A stretch of 6,656 nucleotides of DNA from contig CAMAHZ010000072.1 of assembly GCA_945834965.1 (NCBI GenBank), forward strand, positions 1-6,656, read 5' to 3'. The notes under the pieces were generated by a model that was given only the letters and a program-made list of their open reading frames with translations, was not told the DNA's origin and did no database searches. The DNA is from an uncultured Clostridia bacterium. Its GTDB lineage: Bacteria > Bacillota > Clostridia > Christensenellales > Borkfalkiaceae. The position numbers and the translations under genes are program-made. Shown here in pieces: positions 1-5,689 of the stretch. Position 1 is the stretch's first letter. Each line of letters opens with the position of its first letter.

Positions 1-3
1 CGA

Positions 4-32
4 TTTACTGTAAAATATATTCGTGGTAGAAT
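4..32 (+). promoter_or_regulatory. Candidate sigma-A-type promoter of the acyltransferase operon
   Basis: A -35-like TTTACT (4-9) is followed after exactly 17 bases by a -10-like TAGAAT (27-32). Each differs from the consensus TTGACA/TATAAT at two and one positions respectively. Transcription would start near position 39, leaving a leader of roughly 20 bases before the ATG at 57. An imperfect inverted repeat (20-28 with 39-48) overlaps the -10 box. This is inferred from sequence only. Confidence 0.55.
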
Positions 33-48
33 TAATTTTACCTACGAA
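20..48. repeat. Imperfect inverted repeat over the -10 box (possible operator)
   Basis: TTCGTGGTA (20-28) is matched by the complement TACC-T-ACGAA (39-48), with one unpaired T at 43. The two arms are separated by 10 AT-rich bases. The element covers the -10 hexamer and the expected start point, so only its right arm would be in the RNA. That fits a protein binding site better than an RNA hairpin. No regulator is identified. Confidence 0.35.
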
Positions 49-52
49 GGAA
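47..52 (+). promoter_or_regulatory. Ribosome binding site for the acyltransferase gene
   Basis: AAGGAA lies four bases before the ATG at 57, an acceptable Shine-Dalgarno placement that supports this start codon. Confidence 0.7.
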
Positions 53-56
53 GAAT

Positions 57-1349
57 ATGAAAAAGAAAGAAGTTGAAAAATACGATTTTTCGCGCAAGCC
101 CAAAAGGGCGAGTGCGTTATGGATGTGGATTGCCAGAACGTTCGTAATTTCGTACAGAATGCGCGGCATTAAGGCGGAGATAAATAGGGTCAATATGGAC
201 GGGTTAAAGCCGCCCTATCTGTTGCTTGCAACCCACGCAAGCGAGATGGATTTCTGCCTTGAATACAAGGCGATTTTGCCCTATAAAAGAGTAAACAACG
301 TCGTGGCAATCGACGCGATAAGGGATATCGGCGATTGGCTTATGCGCACTTTAGGTTGCATTTCAAAGCGCAAATTCGTAAGGGATTACGACCTTATCCG
401 CAATATGCGCCATTGCGTAAAAAACTACGGCGACATAGTCTGCATCTATCCCGAAGCGAGATATTCCTTAGACGGCTGTGCGTCTTTCGTTCCGCCGTCG
501 GTTGGCAAGCTGTGTAAGCTTTTGGGCATACCCGTCGTCGTTTTGAATATGCAGGGCACTTATATCATAGGTCCGCAGTGGAACAAGACGAGACAGCCCT
601 GCCCCCAAAGAGCTACGATTGAACAAATCGTTACGGCGGACGAAGTAAAAACGCTCTCCGCCGACGTCATTAACGATAGAATTTTAAAGGCGTTTGAAAG
701 GGACGACTTTAAATATCAGTTTGAAAACGGCATAGAGAACAACTACGAAAACCGTGCGCACGGCTTGCACAGCATACTCTATCAATGCCCGCACTGCAAA
801 AAGGAATTTGAAATGTACTCGGAAGGCACTCGCCTTTGGTGCAATAGCTGCGGCAAGAGCTGGCAGATGACGAATTTAGGCAGACTCAAGGCGGAAGAAG
901 GCGAAACGGAATTCGAGCATATTCCCGACTGGTTCAAGTGGGAAAGGGAGAACGTAAAAGCGGAAGTCCGTTCGGGTAAATACCGCTACGAAGGCGAAGT
1001 GGAAGTGCACACCTTACCCAACGCAAAGGCGTTTGAACACCACGGCAAGGGAAAGCTCGTTCAGACTGCGGACGGCACGATTTTAGAAGGCAATATCTAC
1101 GGCAAGCCCACCCGTATAGAGTGGAAGGCGGCAGAGCTTGAAAGCGTGCACGTTGAGTACGACTATCCCTTCTTTAAAAGGTGGAAGAACCGTCATCACT
1201 TCTTGGGCGACTGCGTGGATATATCGACTAACGACGACAGCTTTTGGCTGCACCCTGCAACTCAGCGCGACCAGCTGACTAAGCTTTCTATTGCTACCGA
1301 AGAGATTCACTTTTTAGCGCTTGAGAAACTTAAGCAGGACAAAGAATAA
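57..1349 (+). CDS. PlsC-type lysophospholipid acyltransferase with zinc ribbon
   Basis: This 430-residue protein has the marks of the PlsC/LPLAT glycerolipid acyltransferase superfamily, which transfers acyl chains to lysophospholipids or related acceptors at the inner face of the membrane. The catalytic HX4D motif is seen as H60-ASEM-D65. A degenerate FPEG-like motif appears as YPEAR (131-135), and the hydrophobic GIPVVVLN segment (157-164) fits the family's later strand. The catalytic domain occupies about residues 20-215. It is followed by a CX2C-X14-CX2C zinc ribbon (C244, C247, C262, C265) and then about 160 residues, rich in charged and aromatic residues, that I do not recognise. There is no signal peptide or clear transmembrane helix; the N-terminus is basic with a short hydrophobic stretch (21-32). 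A simple PlsC is about 200-250 residues, so this is a long multidomain version. The ATG has a fitting ribosome binding site. It is the first gene of a three-gene operon, with the next start 4 bp after its stop. Acyl donor and acceptor are unknown. Confidence 0.85.
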   Translation: MKKKEVEKYDFSRKPKRASALWMWIARTFVISYRMRGIKAEINRVNMDGLKPPYLLLATHASEMDFCLEYKAILPYKRVNNVVAIDAIRDIGDWLMRTLGCISKRKFVRDYDLIRNMRHCVKNYGDIVCIYPEARYSLDGCASFVPPSVGKLCKLLGIPVVVLNMQGTYIIGPQWNKTRQPCPQRATIEQIVTADEVKTLSADVINDRILKAFERDDFKYQFENGIENNYENRAHGLHSILYQCPHCKKEFEMYSEGTRLWCNSCGKSWQMTNLGRLKAEEGETEFEHIPDWFKWERENVKAEVRSGKYRYEGEVEVHTLPNAKAFEHHGKGKLVQTADGTILEGNIYGKPTRIEWKAAELESVHVEYDYPFFKRWKNRHHFLGDCVDISTNDDSFWLHPATQRDQLTKLSIATEEIHFLALEKLKQDKE

Positions 1350-1353
1350 TTCT

Positions 1354-1965
1354 ATGGTAACTTTCGATAACGGGCAGATAAAAAAAGATATTGCAAGGGT
1401 AAAAGAACTATCTAATGCGGCTATTTGCGTATTAGGTCTTACCTTGTGCATAGAAATCGCGGTTGCCTGTTTGACTGCGAATATTGAAGAGCATTTGGGC
1501 ATAACTATTGCCCTTATCGCCGCGCAAGGCGTGGGGCTTTTAGCGGTTGCCGTTCTCTTCGTCTTTAAAATTTTCGCAGAAAAAGGCGTTAAGCAAGGTT
1601 TGATAACAACGCTTGCGACAGCTTTAGAAGAGCGTGCCGACCTGCTTTCAGGCGATAGCGAAATTGCGTTAGTTGCCACATATTCGGGAGATAAACTCAC
1701 TTTAAGCAGGCAAAATTCCTTTAAAGAAGTGACCTTTGATTTGTCGGGTATCAAGCCGCTACGCAAAATATATTCAAGTTTTGGAACTTATATCGTCGAA
1801 TATTTGCAAGGGTATTACGCTGAAAATATCGGGCAAGGCTATCAAAGCGTTACGATAACCGACGGTATGGGGAAAAATCCTTTGGTTATAGAATTAGTCA
1901 AAGACGGTAAGCCTTGCAAAAAGACGGAAAATAATTACTTTATTAAAAAGGGACTTATAAAATGA
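1354..1965 (+). CDS. Unrecognised two-helix membrane protein, first tandem paralog
   Basis: A 203-residue protein that I cannot assign to a named family. A short N-terminal cytoplasmic-looking segment is followed by two hydrophobic helices (about 20-41 and 49-73) and a soluble domain of about 130 residues with alternating strand-like segments. The block GDKLTLSRQ....VTFDLSGIK (112-134) recurs in the next gene, so the two are paralogs. I chose the ATG at 1354, 4 bp after the preceding stop. A TTG at 1321 in the same frame would add 11 residues but would overlap the acyltransferase gene by 29 bases. The only AGGA before the ATG (1336-1339) is 14 bases away, so translation probably depends on coupling to the upstream gene. 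Its DNA looks more AT-rich by eye than that of its downstream twin. The layout of two helices followed by a strand-rich tail recalls YcxB-like/bacterial PH-like membrane proteins, but that is only a hypothesis. Confidence 0.8.
   Translation: MVTFDNGQIKKDIARVKELSNAAICVLGLTLCIEIAVACLTANIEEHLGITIALIAAQGVGLLAVAVLFVFKIFAEKGVKQGLITTLATALEERADLLSGDSEIALVATYSGDKLTLSRQNSFKEVTFDLSGIKPLRKIYSSFGTYIVEYLQGYYAENIGQGYQSVTITDGMGKNPLVIELVKDGKPCKKTENNYFIKKGLIK
1950..1953 (+). promoter_or_regulatory. Ribosome binding site for the second membrane protein
   Basis: GGGA, within a longer AAAGGGA, ends eight bases before the ATG at 1962, inside the coding end of the preceding gene. With the ATGA stop/start overlap it supports coupled but independently primed translation. 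Confidence 0.6.
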
Positions 1966-2594
1966 CCGACTTATCTTCGCCGCAGATACAGGCGACCTTT
2001 AAAAGCAACAGATACGCAACCCTTTTGACCAACGCGGTTATGGCGGTACTCGCTCTGCTTGCGGCAGGGCTCGCCGCTTGGGTTGCAGTCGAAAAAACGA
2101 GATTAAAGCTGACTGACTGGTCGGTGTGGGTGTTCGTCGCCCTGCTCGGCGTTATTGCGCTGTTGTTTCTCTTTATAATCGTGTGGGAAGTCTTTTTAAA
2201 AAGACCGTACCGCCGCGTAGTTCACCGCTATATAGCCGATAATTTTAACGAGCATTTAAGCCTTTTAAAAAGGGGCGGCGCCGCCGAGTTCGAGCTCGTT
2301 CTCGCAGGCGATAAGCTCACGCTTTTCAGGCAGGGCGGCGAAGAGTACGTTCAATTCGATTTAGCGGATATAAAGCGCTATCCCACCGTATGCAGTTATG
2401 CCGAAGGGCTCGTTAAAAGGTATCTAATCGACTATTACCTTCTAAACGGCGAAAGTCTGGGAATAACTTCCGTAACCTTTATTGACAAGGTGCATGGTAG
2501 GGGCAGGGTTAAAACGCTTATTTCAAAGGATAAAAAGGCAAAACCTTTAACGCAGAGCTTTTTTATTTCAAGCGGAATGATAGTAAAGATTTAA
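1962..2594 (+). CDS. Unrecognised two-helix membrane protein, second tandem paralog
   Basis: A 210-residue protein of unrecognised family. Two strongly hydrophobic helices (about 20-42 and 53-80) are followed by the basic stretch KRPYRR (80-85), which by the positive-inside rule places the C-terminal domain in the cytoplasm. The soluble domain (about 86-210) carries GDKLTLFRQ....VQFDLADIK (116-138), matching residues 112-134 of the upstream protein almost position for position. The two also share similar ends (FISSGMI here, FIKKGLI there). Overall size, helix placement and domain order agree, so a tandem duplication followed by strong divergence is the simplest reading. The start ATG overlaps the previous stop (ATGA, 1962-1965), which is typical of translational coupling. 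The gene ends 18 bases before a strong hairpin and is the last of the operon. A role at the membrane alongside the acyltransferase is inferred only from the operon. Confidence 0.85.
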   Translation: MTDLSSPQIQATFKSNRYATLLTNAVMAVLALLAAGLAAWVAVEKTRLKLTDWSVWVFVALLGVIALLFLFIIVWEVFLKRPYRRVVHRYIADNFNEHLSLLKRGGAAEFELVLAGDKLTLFRQGGEEYVQFDLADIKRYPTVCSYAEGLVKRYLIDYYLLNGESLGITSVTFIDKVHGRGRVKTLISKDKKAKPLTQSFFISSGMIVKI

Positions 2595-2612
2595 AAAATT
2601 TCATTAACGATA

Positions 2613-2645
2613 AACGCCGCCGACGGAAAATCCGTCGGCGGCGTT
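2613..2645. terminator. Perfect 15-bp hairpin, probable bidirectional terminator
   Basis: The arm AACGCCGCCGACGGA (2613-2627) is perfectly complementary to TCCGTCGGCGGCGTT (2631-2645), leaving a three-base AAA loop. It lies 18 bases past the rightward operon and 26 bases past the leftward small gene, where a shared terminator is expected. The T-run that should follow is poor on both strands (GTTACCTTATCT rightward, GTTTATCGTT leftward, with a T6 run further out). It may act by stem strength or as an RNA-end stabiliser. Confidence 0.7.
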
Positions 2646-2671
2646 ACCTTATCTCGGGTACTGCCCCGCAA

Positions 2672-2812
2672 TTAAGAGTTAAATTTTTTATGGAATTCGG
2701 CGAGTTCGTCCAAGTCTAATTCCATATGTTGCAGCGCACCCGTACATTCGTTAGCGCTTGCCGTGTGGTCTAAACAGTCGTCAATGCTCTTTTTGCTATT
2801 TCTCTTTCCCAT
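2672..2812 (-). CDS. Small 46-residue protein downstream of clpB
   Basis: A short minus-strand frame runs from ATG (2812) to TAA (2672-2674) and encodes a 46-residue, highly charged, soluble-looking protein. It starts with a basic segment, MGKRNSKK. The centre, DDCLDHTASANECTGALQ (11-28), holds two cysteines (C13, C23) and H16. The tail is acidic and amphipathic (LDLDELAEFHKKF), probably helical. I do not recognise the family. A DHTASAN segment faintly recalls the HDTAAWAN-type segment of clostridial DUF3787 small proteins, but the rest does not obviously match. An in-frame stop lies six codons before the ATG, so no longer version exists. No Shine-Dalgarno sequence is visible. In favour of a real gene are the sensible composition, the tight fit between clpB and the terminator hairpin (61 and 26 bases), and a TATAAT element upstream. 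It could be translated from the clpB transcript or from its own. Confidence 0.6.
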   Translation of the reverse strand: MGKRNSKKSIDDCLDHTASANECTGALQHMELDLDELAEFHKKFNS

Positions 2813-2839
2813 ACAAAAAGTGTGGGCAAAATTTTAAAA

Positions 2840-2870
2840 ATTATACGGGGCGCAGGCTTGTTAAGCACAA
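2840..2870 (-). promoter_or_regulatory. Possible promoter of the small gene downstream of clpB
   Basis: A perfect TATAAT on the minus strand (2840-2845) lies 27 bases before the small gene's ATG. The only -35-like hexamer, TTGTGC (2865-2870), is weak and spaced at 19 bases. Because the stretch is AT-rich, the -10 match could be chance. Confidence 0.3.
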
Positions 2871-2873
2871 TTA

Positions 2874-5444
2874 TTATTCGGCGTACAGCGTAAGTCCGTT
2901 TTCGCCGCAGTCCAAAACCAAAGTGGTGTCAGCTTTAGGGTTGTTCTCAATAATATACCTTGCAATGGGCGTTTCGGCGTACTTTTGCAGATATCTCTTT
3001 AAAGGTCTTGCACCGTAGATATTGTCGCTGCCGTTTTCCGCAATATAAACTTTTGCGGCGTCGGTCACCTTAAGGTTAAGGTTTTCGTTTTTTAATCTTT
3101 CGCCAAGGCGCTCTAAAAGCAATTCCACTATGCCCTTCATATTGTCGGCGGTCAAGGGCTTGAATATGATAATCTCGTCCAACCTGTTCAAAAATTCAGG
3201 GCGGAAGGACTGCTTTAAAAGCGCGCCAACACGCTCTTTTGCTTCCTTTGTGATTTCACCGTTATCTATTCCGTCTATAATATCTGCCGAGCCCAAGTTG
3301 CTCGTTAAGATGATTATCGTGTTTTTAAAGTCCACCGTGCGCCCCTGCGAATCGGTTACCCTGCCGTCGTCAAGTATTTGCAACAAAATGTTGAAAACGT
3401 CGGGGTGCGCCTTTTCAATCTCGTCGAAGAGCACGATAGAGTAGGGCTTTCTGCGGACGGCTTCGGTAAGCGTGCCGCCTTCTTCATAGCCTACGTATCC
3501 CGGGGGCGCGCCTACCAAACGGGATACGGAAAACTTTTCCATATATTCCGACATATCTATCCTGACGATATTCTTTTCGTCGTCGAATAAATTTTCGGCA
3601 AGCGACTTCGCAAGCTCGGTCTTGCCCACGCCGGTAGGACCTAAGAACAGGAACGAGCCTATCGGTCTTGCAGGGTCGGAAATGCCTGCCCTTGCCCTAA
3701 GTATCGCTTCGGAAACCTTAGTCACGGCTTCGTTCTGACCTATAACACGCTTGTGCAAATCGTCGGCAAGGTGCAAAATCTTCTGCCTTTCGCCTTCCTT
3801 TAATTTGGCTACGGGTATGCCCGTCCAACGCGAAACTATCCTGTTTATCTGTTCTTCGTTTACTTCGTCCTGAAGTAGCTCTCCGCTCTGCTTTGCCTTT
3901 AAGCTCTCAAGTTCCTTTTCCAAAGCGGGCAACTCGCCGTATCTCAGCCTTGCCGCCTTTTCCAAATCGCCTGAATTAGTTGCGCTGTCAATCTCGCCGC
4001 GCGTCTCGTCAATGCGCTCTTTCAACTGCTTTTCTCTGTCGATATTCGCCTTTTCGTCGTCCCATTGAGTTTTTAGCGCGGCAAACTGTTCCTTGCAGTC
4101 TGCAAGCTCTTTTTTAAGTGCGTCTAACCGAGCCTGAGAGATGTTGTCCTTTTCCTTAGAGAGCGCCTTTTCTTCGATTTCAAGCTGAATAATTTTTCTG
4201 TTTAAGGCGTCCATATCCGACGGCATAGAGTCGATTTCCGTCCTTAGCATAGCCGCCGCTTCGTCCACAAGGTCAATCGCCTTATCGGGCAAAAAACGGT
4301 CGGTAATATACCTGTTCGAAAGGGTTGCCGCCGCAACTAAAGCGTCGTCGTGTATGCGCACGCCGTGAAATATTTCAAACCTTTCCTTTAAGCCCCTTAA
4401 GATGGAAATGGTGTCCTCTACGGTGGGTTCGTTTACGGTCACGGGCTGAAAACGCCTTGCAAGGGCGGCATCCTTTTCAACGTATTTTCTGTACTCGTCC
4501 AAGGTCGTCGCGCCTATGCAGTGCAGTTCGCCGCGCGCAAGCATAGGCTTTAAAAGATTGCCTGCGTCCATAGCGCCGTCGCTCTTGCCTGCGCCGACAA
4601 TCGTGTGCAGTTCGTCGATAAACAAAATTATTCTGCCTTCCGATTTAGATACTTCGGAGAGAACCGCCTTTAATCTCTCTTCAAACTCGCCGCGGTATTT
4701 TGCGCCCGCAACCAGCGCACCCATATCAAGCGCAAACAGCGTTTTATCCTTAAGCCCTTCGGGTACGTCGCCCTTAATTATACGCTGAGCAAGCCCTTCC
4801 GCAATCGCCGTCTTGCCCACGCCCGGCTCGCCTATCAAAACGGGGTTGTTTTTAGTTTTACGGGATAGAATTCTAATAACGTTTCTAATCTCTTCATCTC
4901 TGCCGATAACGGGTTCAAGCTTGTGCTTTCTTGCGGCGGCGGTCAAATCACTGCCGTACTTTTCAAGCGCTTCGTAGGTGTCTTCGGGGTTATCCGTCTT
5001 AACGGAAGTGTTGCCCCTGACCTTTTTAAGCTCTACTAAAAACGCTTGCTTAGTCACGCTAAATCGCTCGAAAAGCTTTTTTATAGCGTCGCCGCCGTTG
5101 TCCATAAGGCTTATAAATAAGTGTTCGACGGAGACGTAGTCGTCCTTCATCGAAGCGGCAAGCTTTTCAGCCGAAGTGAAAACCTTGTTCACTTCGCCCG
5201 AGATGTACACGCCGCTTTGACCGAACACTTTGGGCAGTCTGTCAATCTCGTCTTCGCAGGCGCTCTTAAGCCCGTCGGCGTCAATTCCCGAACGGGTTAG
5301 CATGCGGAATATCAGTCCGTCGCTTGATAAAAGAGCGTATAAAAGATGCACGCCCATAAGTTGACCGTTGCCGTGACTGTCGGCAACGCTCTCGGCGTCG
5401 TTTAACGCCTGTAAACTGTTTTTCGTATACTTTTCAGCGTCCAT
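2874..5444 (-). CDS. clpB: ATP-dependent chaperone/disaggregase ClpB (Hsp100)
   Basis: The 856-residue product has the length and layout of ClpB, the cytosolic hexameric AAA+ disaggregase that works with DnaK/DnaJ/GrpE to thread proteins out of aggregates. Domains in order: Clp N-domain (about 1-145); first AAA+ module with Walker A GEPGVGKT (205-212), pore-loop tyrosine in KYRGEFEER (Y250), Walker B ILFIDEL (273-279), sensor GATT (311-314) and arginine fingers R330/R331; coiled-coil middle domain (about 400-525, dense in K/E/L); second AAA+ module with Walker A GPTGVGKT (602-609), pore loop GYVG (649-652), Walker B VLFDEIE (671-677), sensor-1 TSN (714-716), arginine finger region RPEFLNR (748-754) and sensor-2 GARPLKR (811-817). 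All catalytic residues are intact. The full-length middle domain separates it from ClpC, and I see no IGF/IGL-type ClpP-docking loop. The ATG is preceded by a perfect AAGGAGGT, though 13 bases away. No CIRCE or CtsR operator is obvious upstream. Confidence 0.98.
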   Translation of the reverse strand: MDAEKYTKNSLQALNDAESVADSHGNGQLMGVHLLYALLSSDGLIFRMLTRSGIDADGLKSACEDEIDRLPKVFGQSGVYISGEVNKVFTSAEKLAASMKDDYVSVEHLFISLMDNGGDAIKKLFERFSVTKQAFLVELKKVRGNTSVKTDNPEDTYEALEKYGSDLTAAARKHKLEPVIGRDEEIRNVIRILSRKTKNNPVLIGEPGVGKTAIAEGLAQRIIKGDVPEGLKDKTLFALDMGALVAGAKYRGEFEERLKAVLSEVSKSEGRIILFIDELHTIVGAGKSDGAMDAGNLLKPMLARGELHCIGATTLDEYRKYVEKDAALARRFQPVTVNEPTVEDTISILRGLKERFEIFHGVRIHDDALVAAATLSNRYITDRFLPDKAIDLVDEAAAMLRTEIDSMPSDMDALNRKIIQLEIEEKALSKEKDNISQARLDALKKELADCKEQFAALKTQWDDEKANIDREKQLKERIDETRGEIDSATNSGDLEKAARLRYGELPALEKELESLKAKQSGELLQDEVNEEQINRIVSRWTGIPVAKLKEGERQKILHLADDLHKRVIGQNEAVTKVSEAILRARAGISDPARPIGSFLFLGPTGVGKTELAKSLAENLFDDEKNIVRIDMSEYMEKFSVSRLVGAPPGYVGYEEGGTLTEAVRRKPYSIVLFDEIEKAHPDVFNILLQILDDGRVTDSQGRTVDFKNTIIILTSNLGSADIIDGIDNGEITKEAKERVGALLKQSFRPEFLNRLDEIIIFKPLTADNMKGIVELLLERLGERLKNENLNLKVTDAAKVYIAENGSDNIYGARPLKRYLQKYAETPIARYIIENNPKADTTLVLDCGENGLTLYAE

Positions 5445-5457
5445 AAGTATTACTGAT

Positions 5458-5465
5458 ACCTCCTT
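5458..5465 (-). promoter_or_regulatory. Ribosome binding site of clpB, long spacing
   Basis: On the minus strand AAGGAGGT is a full match to the anti-Shine-Dalgarno, but 13 bases separate it from the ATG at 5444, longer than the usual 5-9. No alternative ATG, GTG or TTG in frame lies between them, and the N-terminus aligns with known ClpB starts, so the start is kept. Confidence 0.75.
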
Positions 5466-5486
5466 GCAAAATCTTTTGTTACTAAA

Positions 5487-5514
5487 ATTATAAAGCTAAT
5501 TTAACCGTTTTAAA
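5487..5514 (-). promoter_or_regulatory. Candidate clpB promoter
   Basis: On the minus strand a perfect TATAAT (5487-5492) is preceded after 16 bases by TTTAAA (5509-5514), four of six matches to the -35 consensus. The transcript would start near 5480, giving a leader of about 36 bases that contains the strong ribosome binding site. I see neither a TTAGCACTC/GAGTGCTAA (CIRCE) repeat nor tandem GGTCAAA (CtsR) heptads around it. Confidence 0.5.
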
Positions 5515-5595
5515 CGCAATCAAAAAAATTTTTCCCCGCTAAAAAGGCTTTGCTCTGTCCGTTTACTTTGGTAAATTAAAATGTTAAAAAATGTA

Positions 5596-5624
5596 TTGAT
5601 TTTATATTACAAATGGTGTAGAAT
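5596..5624 (+). promoter_or_regulatory. Candidate promoter of the SDR gene
   Basis: TTGATT (5596-5601) and TAGAAT (5619-5624) are separated by exactly 17 bases, a good sigma-A-type arrangement. The -10 hexamer is identical to the one before the acyltransferase operon. Transcription from about 5632 would give a leader of about 58 bases that includes a small hairpin. Confidence 0.6.
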
Positions 5625-5636
5625 GATATTCGTATT

Positions 5637-5651
5637 CGGCACGTGTTGCCG
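5637..5651 (+). other. Small hairpin in the SDR leader
   Basis: CGGCA (5637-5641) and TGCCG (5647-5651) form a perfect 5-bp stem with loop CGTGT, right at the predicted 5' end of the transcript. It could stabilise the RNA end or bind a regulator; five pairs can also occur by chance. Confidence 0.3.
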
Positions 5652-5689
5652 TTTACCTAAGAAAAATTTATATGGACGGAAAATGATTT

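Noticed and set aside
1321..1353. TTG start 11 codons before the chosen ATG of the first membrane protein
   Set aside because: It would overlap the acyltransferase gene by 29 bases and has no better ribosome binding site. The ATG 4 bp after the stop is the simpler start.
1314..1766. A 150-codon open frame on the minus strand
   Set aside because: It lies antisense to the end of the acyltransferase gene and the first membrane protein, has no ribosome binding site, and its product looks like a reverse-frame translation. The forward frames have clear domains and operon spacing.
2758..3018. An 86-codon rightward frame
   Set aside because: It overlaps the clpB 3' end and the small minus-strand gene, and its composition is low-complexity. 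No support for coding.
3130..3590. Rightward open frames inside clpB
   Set aside because: They are antisense to the highly conserved second AAA+ module, lack independent start signals and encode no recognisable motif. The same holds for 4325-4788.
5562..5575. TTTAC-TTTG-GTAAA inverted repeat as an operator
   Set aside because: Five-base arms in AT-rich DNA are expected by chance. It is kept only as a note within the control-region finding.
5672..5686. An ATG at 5672 upstream of the SDR start
   Set aside because: It is in frame with the SDR gene but meets a TGA after four codons, so it cannot be the start.
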